NCBI GenBank assembly: GCA_964503895.1 | Contig: CAZDCF010000005.1 | Coordinates: 1-64,000 of the forward strand | DNA length: 64,000 bases | Direction of reading: 5' to 3' | Source: Nitronereus sp964503895 | Lineage (GTDB): Bacteria > Nitrospirota > Nitrospiria > Nitrospirales > UBA8639 | In this document: piece after piece, positions 35,835 to 43,617 of the stretch | Layout: the number at the start of each line of letters is the position of its first letter | Numbering within the stretch: the first letter of the stretch is position 1 | Notes under the pieces: generated by a model | What the model saw: the letters and a program-made list of their open reading frames with translations, nothing else | The model's database searches: none | Told to the model about the DNA's origin: nothing | Position numbers and translations under genes: made by a program

Positions 35835-36551
35835 TCAAGAAATCTCTACCAATTGAGAGTTCCTGAGTATGTCTTGACTTGGCAAAAGTTCTCGAAAGGT
35901 CATCCTACTATAACACGCGTAGGTTACATAGGCATCTTGGAGACAATACTCTGCGATTTCTTTCCCTTGGCCAGCTGCCCACATATCCGCCACTTGCTTC
36001 CCACTCCCTGACTTTGTTTCAACATTCAACGCCCTAGCCAAAATATCGAGTTTTACCCAACCTCGCATATCCCAGTTACTCCAAACAGCCATGGTATCAT
36101 ACACAGGCTCTGTGCGAAATTTAGCCAAACTAATTTCCATAGACGGCTTGACCCTATGAATAATTGAACGCTTTTTAATAAATGGTAAATCAAACCCTAA
36201 GCCATTGTGGGTAATGAACAAGGTTGGATGAATTTCAGCAAGCCTCGCCCAAAATTGACAAAGCAATTCCTCCTCATTCGAACCATACCAACTTATAGCC
36301 CCCTTAGGTTCCATGGAAGGGGAAAAAATAAGCATGCCAATGCAAACAATACGACTATAGGTCCCATCGAAAGATGAGCGCTCATATAATTCATCTTCCT
36401 TTTTCATGCACTCCTGTATTTCCACATGAGAAAACAAATCAGTCGCAGAACCCCCTTCACAAGACTCTGCTGCAACAAGATCAATACCTGCTAATCTTGC
36501 CCATTCCTCACGAGGAGCTTGGACGGTTTCAATATCAAGCACAACTTTCAT
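35835..36551 (-). CDS. 3'-5' exonuclease, PolB-exonuclease-like RNase H fold
   Basis: 238 aa. The exonuclease motifs are visible: Exo I VVLDIETV (Asp6, Glu8), Exo II ITHNGLGFDLPFI (about 115-127) and Exo III EYCLQDAYV (YxxxD, about 205-213). These carry the acidic residues that bind two metal ions. The family is the small predicted 3'-5' exonuclease related to the proofreading domain of PolB-type polymerases. It may trim or repair DNA ends. It lies 55 nt after mutT, on the same strand as mutY and mutT, giving a repair-gene cluster. Confidence 0.85.
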   Translation of the reverse strand: MKVVLDIETVQAPREEWARLAGIDLVAAESCEGGSATDLFSHVEIQECMKKEDELYERSSFDGTYSRIVCIGMLIFSPSMEPKGAISWYGSNEEELLCQFWARLAEIHPTLFITHNGLGFDLPFIKKRSIIHRVKPSMEISLAKFRTEPVYDTMAVWSNWDMRGWVKLDILARALNVETKSGSGKQVADMWAAGQGKEIAEYCLQDAYVTYACYSRMTFRELLPSQDILRNSQLVEIS

Positions 36552-36606
36552 GGAAGACCAAAGATTCCGTTATTAGTTACCTAGTTAATTTGTCATTATA
36601 GTGGGC

Positions 36607-37020
36607 CTAGCTCACGTCACCTTGGTGACGTTCTTGAAGCTTCGCCACTACAGGCTGATCAGCAGGCAGAAAGGTAAAATTTGATAATTCTCCAGCAAAC
36701 ACCCATCGAAAATCAGCACATCCGAGCGGTTTGATTTCTCCAGGAATCAACGAACAAAAGAAAAAATTCAACTCTACAGTCTTATCCGGATATTCATGCT
36801 GAATTACCATAAATCGGATTGGCCCTTTTATCTCAGCCCCTAATTCCTCACGCAATTCTCGCATAAGACAAGTTTCCAAACTCTCACCATGCTCCAGTTT
36901 TCCTCCAGGAAATTCCCAATACCCAGGGAAGTGCGTACCAAGCCCACGCTTAGTAATAAGATAGCGACCCTCACATTCGATCACCGCTGCGGCAACTTGG
37001 ATGACATTTTTTGTAGACAT
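36607..37020 (-). CDS. mutT: NUDIX hydrolase MutT (8-oxo-dGTP diphosphatase type)
   Basis: 137 aa. The Nudix box GGKLEHGESLETCLMREL with REELGAEI is complete (about residues 37-60), with the substrate-contact segment FPGYWEFPGGK before it. The MutT family removes 8-oxo-dGTP from the nucleotide pool. It follows mutY by 12 nt on the same strand. The two enzymes together guard against 8-oxoguanine damage. Confidence 0.93.
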   Translation of the reverse strand: MSTKNVIQVAAAVIECEGRYLITKRGLGTHFPGYWEFPGGKLEHGESLETCLMRELREELGAEIKGPIRFMVIQHEYPDKTVELNFFFCSLIPGEIKPLGCADFRWVFAGELSNFTFLPADQPVVAKLQERHQGDVS

Positions 37021-37032
37021 AAAAACAGAATT

Positions 37033-37746
37033 TTATTTTTTCTCAGCTGGATAAGCCTGACAAAAGTCTTGCATAGGACAATACATGCAGTAAGCATTTC
37101 GAGCGGTACAGACCATGGCCCCGAAATCCATCAAGGCCTGGTTGAAATCATATCCTTTCCCCTTAGGGATTAATTCCTCGGACATTACCCACAACCGAGA
37201 CTTTTTCGTTCTGGGATCACCGTTTCCTATGAAAACTCGATGCAACACACGCATCACATTAGTATCAAGAATCGGTGCATCCTCATTAAAGGCAAACGAC
37301 CGAACTGCGCCAGCAGTATAACGGCCAATGCCTTTCATGGACTGAAGTTCTTCAGAATCATTAGGGATCGTACCGCCATAGCGTTCAACGGCCTCACAGG
37401 CAATACTATGCAACCGATAGGGGCGGATATTGTAACCGAGGGGATACCAAGTTTGTCGAACGTCATCAGGCTCAGCCGCAGCCAAATCTTTCAACGTAGG
37501 ATACTTTTCTAAGAACTCATGGTATTTAGGAATAACCCGATCAACCTGAGTCTGCTGTAGCATTACCTCAGATACCAAAATCTTGTACGGGTCAGACGTT
37601 CTACGCCAAGGCAAATCCCGACCAAATTCGCTATACCATTTTAAGAGCCGATTTTGGAATTTCCGTTTTGGGCCACGCGCAACCGTAGGAGGAGTTGCAG
37701 AATTTACCCTCCCAGACTTTTTAGAAGATTTTCGAAATGTTACCAT
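37033..37746 (-). CDS. mutY: A/G-specific adenine glycosylase MutY, short form
   Basis: 237 aa. The HhH-GPD fold is complete: RDLPWR, SEVMLQQTQVDRVIPKYHEF with the catalytic Glu, helix-hairpin-helix MKGIGRYTAGAV, the catalytic Asp in APILDTNVMRVL, and the 4Fe-4S loop C-X6-C-X2-C-X5-C (CTARNAYCMYCPMQDFC) at the end. MutY excises adenine opposite 8-oxoguanine. E. coli MutY (350 aa) has a C-terminal Nudix-like domain for 8-oxoG recognition. This protein ends right after the cluster, so it lacks it. The downstream gene is MutT. The basic N-terminus (KKSGRVNS) is extra. Confidence 0.93.
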   Translation of the reverse strand: MVTFRKSSKKSGRVNSATPPTVARGPKRKFQNRLLKWYSEFGRDLPWRRTSDPYKILVSEVMLQQTQVDRVIPKYHEFLEKYPTLKDLAAAEPDDVRQTWYPLGYNIRPYRLHSIACEAVERYGGTIPNDSEELQSMKGIGRYTAGAVRSFAFNEDAPILDTNVMRVLHRVFIGNGDPRTKKSRLWVMSEELIPKGKGYDFNQALMDFGAMVCTARNAYCMYCPMQDFCQAYPAEKK

Positions 37747-37776
37747 AATAAATAGAGGGATTCATAAAAAGTCATC

Positions 37777-38091
37777 TCAAAGAGACTGGATCAGCATACG
37801 CATCTCTGGGACAAGATCCCCTCCCCCGTTTGCATTACCTGATTGCGCTGCATTGATACCAGCGGTGAGTGCCGCCCTGGCTTCATCGTTCCTCTTCAGC
37901 CCAACCAACGCGCGACCTAAGGCAAAGTGAGAAGCAACGTGCACGGGATCAAGTTGCACCGCAACACGAAGGTGTTCCACAGCTTCCTCAAGATTCCCGC
38001 CTTCCTTGAGGATCTTATCCCCGAGACCATAACGTCCAAGAAATCCATCAGGTTTTTTAGCTACCATCCTCCTGAAATCCTCGACATCCAT
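37777..38091 (-). CDS. Small TPR-like protein
   Basis: 104 aa from the ATG at 38091, which has GAGGAA at 5-nt spacing. The longer reading frame to 38127 lacks such a site. Three helical-hairpin units with the TPR pattern are visible (YGLGDKILKEGGNLEEAVEHLR, ASHFALGRALVGLKRNDEARAAL). It is soluble and perhaps a scaffold. It starts the run that includes mutY 30 nt downstream. Function unknown. Confidence 0.75.
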   Translation of the reverse strand: MDVEDFRRMVAKKPDGFLGRYGLGDKILKEGGNLEEAVEHLRVAVQLDPVHVASHFALGRALVGLKRNDEARAALTAGINAAQSGNANGGGDLVPEMRMLIQSL

Positions 38092-38206
38092 AGGTTCCTC
38101 CGATGAACAATTAGTTTTGTATTCCACCGTTTTGTAGATTATTTGACACGCACAAACCCTAGGGCTCTATGACTCCACCCTTAGTTGTAAGTTCTTGAAA
38201 AGAAAG

Positions 38207-38293
38207 TGGTGCGGGAGACGGGAATTGAACCCGTATGCCCTTGCGGGCGCAGGATTTTAAGTCCTGTGCGTCTGCCGATTCCGCCACTCCCGC
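38207..38293 (-). tRNA. tRNA-Leu (anticodon UAA)
   Basis: Read on the minus strand, the 7-bp acceptor stem GCGGGAG/CTCCCGC is complete, with discriminator A and an encoded CCA (complement of TGG at 38207-38209). The anticodon stem CAGGA/TCCTG frames the loop CTTAAAA, giving TAA. A long variable arm (GCCCGCAAGGGC) and the T arm ACGGG-TTCAATT-CCCGT identify a class II leucine tRNA. Confidence 0.97.
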
Positions 38294-38375
38294 ACAGCGG
38301 GCGTCACTCTACCATTGCGGTTGCTGACAGGCAAGAATGGAGGGATAAAACATCGATAAAGGCTAAGTTGAAACA

Positions 38376-39386
38376 TTATGTACGTGGAAGTTCAACGGCC
38401 TTATACCAATCCCAAAATTGACTCACCCCTTCATGCACTGAAAATTTGGGGGCATAACCTAGCAAATCTTTAGCCTTCTTAATATCCGCGTAGGTATAGG
38501 CTATATCAGCTTCAACCATAGGCGCGGGAACAAGATTAGCTGGGTTTCCCGCCAGCTGCTCTATGATCTTTACAAAATCCGACAATAACACTGGCTGCCC
38601 ACGCCCGAGATTGATTATCTCATATCCTAAAGGTCGATCGACTGCACCTATAATTCCTTGGACAATATCGGTAACAAACGTCCAATCGCGATGCATTTGC
38701 CCAGAATTATAAAATGGAACCTCACGTCCAGTAAAAATGTTATCCAAGACCTTATAAGCCATCATATCCGGACGTCCTCGTGGGCCATATACCGTGAAAA
38801 ATCTCAGCGCAGTAAACGCCAGCCCATACAAATGGTGGTACGAATATCCTATAAGTTCCCCGCCCCGCTTACTCGCAGCATATGGGGCAAGAGGACGGTC
38901 AGAGACATCATGTTCAACAAAGGGAATTTGTTTGGTATTACCATATACTGAGGAAGTTGAGGCAAAGACAAACGTCGGCAACGAATCTGGCTTTACTTCT
39001 CTAGTTGTCCGGCCAACAGCAGCATCAAGAAGATTTAAGGTGCCCATAATATTCACATCGTAATACACATGGGGATTTTCTATCGACACTCGAACTCCAG
39101 CCATAGCCGCCAGATGGACAATTGCATCAAACGAATAAGTAGAAAAAATTTTAGCCACCAGTTTCTTATCGCGAATATCGCCTTCCACAAAGTCAAGGGC
39201 ATTTGCCTGTCCTGATTTCGTTAGGACCTGACGCACCTCTTCAAGGTTAGCGCGTTTTCGTGCAGGATTGTAATAATCATTGAGGTTATCTAAACCAATA
39301 ACCTTGTCGCCTCGAGACGCAAGAAGTTGAGCAGTATGACTACCAATAAACCCTGCTGCACCGGTTACTAGAATTGTTTTACCCAA
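38376..39386 (-). CDS. NAD-dependent nucleotide-sugar epimerase (UDP-glucuronate 4-epimerase type)
   Basis: 336 aa from the TTG at 39386, chosen because GGGGAG lies 5 nt upstream and because the Rossmann motif ILVTGAAGFIGSHTAQLL then begins at residue 4. The catalytic triad is visible as Ser/Thr in FASTSSVYG (about 128-136) and YAASKRGGEL with Tyr and Lys (about 158-167). The sequence resembles WcaG/CapI-type UDP-GlcA 4-epimerases (LDNLNDYYNPARKRANL, SGQMHRDWTFVTDIV). It makes sugar nucleotides for surface polysaccharides. It stands between tRNA-Leu and the ClpS-like gene, with no other glycan gene nearby. Confidence 0.9.
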   Translation of the reverse strand: MGKTILVTGAAGFIGSHTAQLLASRGDKVIGLDNLNDYYNPARKRANLEEVRQVLTKSGQANALDFVEGDIRDKKLVAKIFSTYSFDAIVHLAAMAGVRVSIENPHVYYDVNIMGTLNLLDAAVGRTTREVKPDSLPTFVFASTSSVYGNTKQIPFVEHDVSDRPLAPYAASKRGGELIGYSYHHLYGLAFTALRFFTVYGPRGRPDMMAYKVLDNIFTGREVPFYNSGQMHRDWTFVTDIVQGIIGAVDRPLGYEIINLGRGQPVLLSDFVKIIEQLAGNPANLVPAPMVEADIAYTYADIKKAKDLLGYAPKFSVHEGVSQFWDWYKAVELPRT

Positions 39387-39661
39387 GGATTCTCCCCACG
39401 ACTGAGCTACCCATATCAAAAGGGTTTACCAAGAAAATACTGTAATAGCACGGGCAGTTCTGTCTCAACACTTTTTCATCAATCCTAAAAAGTTGGGGCT
39501 AAAGTTCCAGAACAAATCTTACTGTATACATATTGAGTCAGACCATCACCATTGGTAAAATACGAGAATTACCCGTTTTTTTCTGGTTATAGACAAAATA
39601 CTCAATCACACCCATCTGCCTTGTTCTTTTTCCATAGGGTTCGAAGGGCCTGATTTTCAAG

Positions 39662-39958
39662 ATGGAACCACTCGCGACCACCGAAGTCAAGGACATTACA
39701 GAAGAAGATACTGGTCTCAAAACCGGGAAGGACTTTGAGTGTAAAGTCATTGTCTACAATTGTGACTGCCACACCTATCAGCAGGTCATCGATCTTTTCT
39801 GCCGTTTCATACCTGGAATGAATTCGTCCAAAGCATTTGAACTCGCATGGCGAATTGATCATCAAGGAAGTGCAGAGGTCTATCAAGGCTCAAGGAAAAT
39901 GGCTGAAAATATTGCCGCTAAACTCGCCGGAGGCGGGCTCCGGGTCGAAGTCAGATAA
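39662..39958 (+). CDS. Divergent ClpS-like protein
   Basis: 98 aa. The ClpS fold pattern is clear: CKVIVYNCDCHTYQQVIDLF (canonical: YKVVLLNDDYTPMEFVVEVL), GMNSSKAFELAWRIDHQGSA and KMAENIAAKL, then a C-terminal strand LRVEV. ClpS delivers N-end-rule substrates to ClpAP. Two pocket residues differ: the canonical Asp of NDD is Cys, and the canonical His of QVHHEG is Asp (RIDHQG). N-degron binding is therefore probably altered or lost. No clpA lies nearby. The ATG at 39662 has a weak ribosome site. Confidence 0.8.
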   Translation: MEPLATTEVKDITEEDTGLKTGKDFECKVIVYNCDCHTYQQVIDLFCRFIPGMNSSKAFELAWRIDHQGSAEVYQGSRKMAENIAAKLAGGGLRVEVR

Positions 39959-40070
39959 TTCAAACCTCAGGGCACTCCCTCAAATTCAGATTGGCTCGAG
40001 TCTGACACTTCTCTCCACTATTGGGTCACTCTGGAATACTCTTTGGATTAAAGAAATTGGCTGCTTTAGG

Positions 40071-40727
40071 CTATTTTCTGCGCTTATTCTTTCTAGCCAA
40101 CTTTGCCTTAGGAGTGACTTTTACCCTGACTCGTGAAGCAGAAGCACTTTTGGAGGAAATTCTTTTCTTGGTCTTAGCTCTACCCTTAGCCTTGGCACTT
40201 GATTGAACCCGGGGGTTCAACCGAACTTTGCCTTTTACCTTGGCTTTGATCTGGGACTTCTTAGCTTTTGCTAGAGCTTTCGATTTCAGCCTGGCTTGGA
40301 TTTTTAGTTTTTTCTTCGGCTTAACTTTGCCTTTTGGCTTTGACTTGGCCATCACAATCTTCTTCTTTTCCCCTAAGGCCTTCACCGGTTTAACCTTATG
40401 AGCCTTTCCTTTCTTCGAAAGTGTGGGCCTTGAAGATTTTTGGGGCTTGGAGGACACGGATTCCGATTTGCGGGCGACCGGACGTAAAGATCTTAGCGCT
40501 GGTTTTTTCGCGGTCGGAAGGACTGCTTTTGTTTTGGATGTGGAAGGAGGAGCGGGCAGTTTTCTAATTTTCAAGGATTTGAGACTATTTCCACTGTAGA
40601 CTTTAACCTGATACAACTCCATGAGCTTGCTGACAGCCTTTTGGTCACCCTTCCGAGCCAGCGTGAGCAAATGGCGCCGCTGGTTCATCTCCTCTTCTTC
40701 AGTATGTGAGGTAACTCGCCTCTCCAT
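40071..40727 (-). CDS. Lys/Ala/Ser-rich histone-H1-like protein
   Basis: 218 aa. A short helical N-terminus (about 1-45, EEEEMNQRRHLLTLARKGD) is followed by a long Lys-, Ala-, Ser- and Pro-rich tail with many KAK, KPK and SKK units (KKKLKIQARLKSKALAKAKK). The composition is that of histone-H1-like or AlgP-type nucleoid proteins, which bind DNA or RNA non-specifically and compact it. No other domain is visible. The first half is moderately ordered. It lies between the ClpS-like and the small protein genes. DNA-binding is inference from composition. Confidence 0.72.
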   Translation of the reverse strand: MERRVTSHTEEEEMNQRRHLLTLARKGDQKAVSKLMELYQVKVYSGNSLKSLKIRKLPAPPSTSKTKAVLPTAKKPALRSLRPVARKSESVSSKPQKSSRPTLSKKGKAHKVKPVKALGEKKKIVMAKSKPKGKVKPKKKLKIQARLKSKALAKAKKSQIKAKVKGKVRLNPRVQSSAKAKGRAKTKKRISSKSASASRVRVKVTPKAKLARKNKRRK

Positions 40728-41055
40728 GATAAAACGCCCACAGAACCCTTTAAGCTAGAAAGAACCAATCTCGAAAGCCCTGAAAAATCACAGTAATCTA
40801 CACCTTTAAAAAAATATTTTCCAGCTGGAAGTATCGAAAACTACTCAAAAATATCTGCCATTTTACCTGGTTGTAATTTGAACAGTCTCAGACATCCTGG
40901 TTGGCAGGTTTAGTAAAGAAGATGGAACCTCAAAGCCGATGACTAAGGAAATCAATTTTGTTGATATAACCATAAACTCGCAGGCGTCTTCAGCCAAACA
41001 ACGGATTTGCCCGAAAATCAAAAAAGGGTTGGAAATTTCTATCCGATTCACAAGA

Positions 41056-41241
41056 CTATTGTTTAGCAAATACGGTTGCATCACATGAAAAATATTTCAG
41101 TTGCTTGAAAGGAATGATCATGATCTCCTGCGGCGTATCAATTTCCAAGACTTCCATGTCGTCACTGATGGTATGCCGAACTGCATTATTAACTATAACT
41201 TCTTGATTATCCGTAAATACAACTTTCACCCAATACTGCAC
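41056..41241 (-). CDS. Small protein of unknown function (61 aa, GTG start)
   Basis: The GTG at 41241 follows AAAGGAG at 7-nt spacing, a strong site. The sequence begins MQYWVKVVFTDNQEVIVNNA and ends in LKYFSCDATVFAKQ, a compact beta-rich small domain. I do not recognise a family. It lies about 80 nt from the start of the region before proC and is monocistronic by position. Confidence 0.65.
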   Translation of the reverse strand: MQYWVKVVFTDNQEVIVNNAVRHTISDDMEVLEIDTPQEIMIIPFKQLKYFSCDATVFAKQ

Positions 41242-41322
41242 AATAGACTCCTTTCATCAACGCTACAGGAGAAAACATTTTTTTCGCCCAACGGGAAAAA
41301 TATGACATTATAGATAAACCAT

Positions 41323-42180
41323 TCACTTCTTTTTTTTCGTTCGGAGAGCCGACTCCTTGTACCCCACGGATTGCCCTAATTCCCGAGAACGTTGCGTCGC
41401 ACTCTGAACCGCATTGATTACTGTGCCTCGAAGTTTCCCCTCTTCCAAGCTATGTAACCCCGCGATCGTGGTCCCACCCGGCGAGGCCACACGATCCTTT
41501 AATGTACCAGGATGTTCTACACTATTGATGACCATTTTTGCCGCTCCCAATACAGTTTGGGCAGCTAATACTCGAGCCACCGATCGCGGCAACCCCATTT
41601 TCACTCCGCCATCAGCTAATGCTTCAATAAATACATAGACATAGGCCGGCCCGCCACCGCTCAGCCCTGTAACCGTATCAATATGGGATTCCTCGACAAC
41701 CACGACTTTCCCCACGGCTTCAAAAATAGACTTGCCAAGTTCGAGGTGCTGATCTGATACTCCGGGACCTCCAGTTATCGCGGTAGCACCCTCCAAAACA
41801 ATACTGGGGGTATTCGGCATGACCCTGATGATCGGCGCCTTCCATTTCAAACCCGCTTGAATTCTTGAAATTGGGACCCCGGCCGCCACAGAAATGATCA
41901 ACGGTCGGGTACGCCCTGAGAGCTTTAGCTCCGCGAGAACCTTTTCAAGAACCTGAGGCTTGACACATAAAATAACAATGGTGGCCTTTTGCACAGCTTC
42001 CACATTGTTGGATCCTACCCGTACACCGTATCGAGTCTCAAAATGCCGAAGGCGTTCGCTCGAGATATCCGTAGCGAAAATCTGTGAAGGCTGGACGACC
42101 TGGCATTGAAGAAGCCCTGAGACTAAGGCTTCGGCAATATTTCCGGCACCAATAATAGCAATTCTCTGATTTTTCAGCAT
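41323..42180 (-). CDS. proC: Pyrroline-5-carboxylate reductase
   Basis: 285 aa. The NAD(P)H Rossmann motif IAIIGAGNIAEALVSGLL is at the N-terminus. The family signatures GLSGGGPAYVYVFIEALADGG and VASPGGTTIAGLHSLEEG are present near 170 and 235. It performs the last step of proline synthesis, reducing pyrroline-5-carboxylate. Length is slightly above the usual 270 because of a basic C-terminal tail (TKKKK). Soluble, monocistronic here. Confidence 0.97.
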   Translation of the reverse strand: MLKNQRIAIIGAGNIAEALVSGLLQCQVVQPSQIFATDISSERLRHFETRYGVRVGSNNVEAVQKATIVILCVKPQVLEKVLAELKLSGRTRPLIISVAAGVPISRIQAGLKWKAPIIRVMPNTPSIVLEGATAITGGPGVSDQHLELGKSIFEAVGKVVVVEESHIDTVTGLSGGGPAYVYVFIEALADGGVKMGLPRSVARVLAAQTVLGAAKMVINSVEHPGTLKDRVASPGGTTIAGLHSLEEGKLRGTVINAVQSATQRSRELGQSVGYKESALRTKKKK

Positions 42181-42452
42181 AACTGGGCGAGTATAGCCTC
42201 TGGTTGGCCCCCATTCAACTTAATGAATTGTTGATCCTCTAAAAACTGGCCAAGGCTTAAACAAGCTTGATGCCATTTTCCTGGGAGGAGTATAGTAAAC
42301 AAGTTAGAAAGGTGTGGAAAATCGAGGAAATTAAGAGGCGCCACAACTAATATAACTCGATACCATTTTCATTTAAACTATTGTTTTGGTCATCAAAAAC
42401 CCAAGTAGCCACCCATGACGCTATGGCGTGACCATGCCAAAGGAGGCTCCTT

Positions 42453-43553
42453 ATGAAAAAATGGTCATTTTTCACCTGGTCTCTTTTAGCTCTAATTATC
42501 TTTGATGTCTCTGGCAGTTTCGCCAGACGAACACATCTCACGGCGGAACAAAAAGATCAACTCGAAAAAACTCAAACTATTCTAGTCTCGGTTTTGGCTC
42601 TAACAGAAAAGGGTCGTACTGATAGCACTCGCCTACAAGAAATTGTTATCCGGCGTCTTGAGGAGGTCGGATACACGCTAGTTATAGATCGAAAGCAACC
42701 CCACGATGTTGAATTCAAGGTTAAATGTGAAGAACGAAAGACATGGGCTGGTACTACAGCTCAAGGAGGAGACGCCGAACTTGCTGATGCCCCAACCCGA
42801 CTTTGGAAGGGCCCGGCATGTCTTTTTACATACCTTCTCGGCGGGCAAGGGCTTGGATGGTATAAGGAAATCCGAACACATTTTGAAGACGCCACCAGTG
42901 CCGCCAAAGACGCAGGGGGCAAAGATTCTGGCTCATATGCCCTGGAACAATTAACCACCCAGGTTCAAAATTATGACTTCCCTGTTCTCATCACCGCCGA
43001 GTGGGGACAACCTAACCGTTTGATAAAGCTCCTAAATAACCCTACAACCTCTAAACTCCGGCAACTCAAAATTCTTTCTACCCTAAGTTCTCTTGAAGCC
43101 GATAAAGCCCTTCCTCAATTGACTAAATTGATGAAACAAAAAGACCTGGCCCAAGAAGCCATTACCGCACTAAAAGGTGTTGGGGCCGATTCCATACCCA
43201 TACTCATAGACTTGTTTCAGAATTCTCAACAAACCGAGATTCAAGCAGCTGCTGCCAAAGCATTAGGTGACGTGGCTGGATCCACCGGTGATCCCACCGC
43301 CATTCCCCCACTCTTGAAATACCTAAAAACCTCATTAAAAACTATGAAAACTTCGCAGGACATAAATTTTCCTGTGCTAACGGAAGTGGTTTGGTCCATT
43401 GGCAAATTACGTGATGACAATTCCATGGAACCCATGACAGAGCTTAATGAAAAAGTCTGGTTGATATATGACAAATCTCAGGAAATGACAAACCTTCGAG
43501 AAGCCACAAATTGGACCTATAAGCAACTAGACCTTGATGGGCATGTAAGCTAA
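42453..43553 (+). CDS. Exported HEAT-repeat-like protein, paralogue 1
   Basis: 366 aa with AAAGGAGG upstream. A signal peptide covers about residues 1-24 (SGSFA cut). The N-terminal half has a novel domain: ADAPTRLWKGPACLFTYLLG with conserved GGDAELADAP and LGWYKEIRTHFEDA. The C-terminal half (about 195-340) is alpha-helical with HEAT-like units (PNRLIKLLNNPTT, ALPQLTKLMKQKDLAQEAI, IPILIDLFQNSQQTEIQAAA). It is periplasmic or outer-membrane associated. It is followed 64 nt later by a paralogue. Function unknown. Confidence 0.75.
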   Translation: MKKWSFFTWSLLALIIFDVSGSFARRTHLTAEQKDQLEKTQTILVSVLALTEKGRTDSTRLQEIVIRRLEEVGYTLVIDRKQPHDVEFKVKCEERKTWAGTTAQGGDAELADAPTRLWKGPACLFTYLLGGQGLGWYKEIRTHFEDATSAAKDAGGKDSGSYALEQLTTQVQNYDFPVLITAEWGQPNRLIKLLNNPTTSKLRQLKILSTLSSLEADKALPQLTKLMKQKDLAQEAITALKGVGADSIPILIDLFQNSQQTEIQAAAAKALGDVAGSTGDPTAIPPLLKYLKTSLKTMKTSQDINFPVLTEVVWSIGKLRDDNSMEPMTELNEKVWLIYDKSQEMTNLREATNWTYKQLDLDGHVS

Positions 43554-43617
43554 AATCCATGGTCATATATGTTTCTGTATTAAGTGACAGATTCAATCCC
43601 GTTGAGGAGGCTTCATA

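Noticed and set aside
38206..38421. 71-aa ORF starting over the tRNA
   Set aside because: It reads through tRNA-Leu and its flank; the typical false peptide from a tRNA gene.
40863..41084. 73-aa minus-strand ORF overlapping the 61-aa gene
   Set aside because: Overlaps the better-supported gene, lacks a ribosome site and has no coherent pattern.
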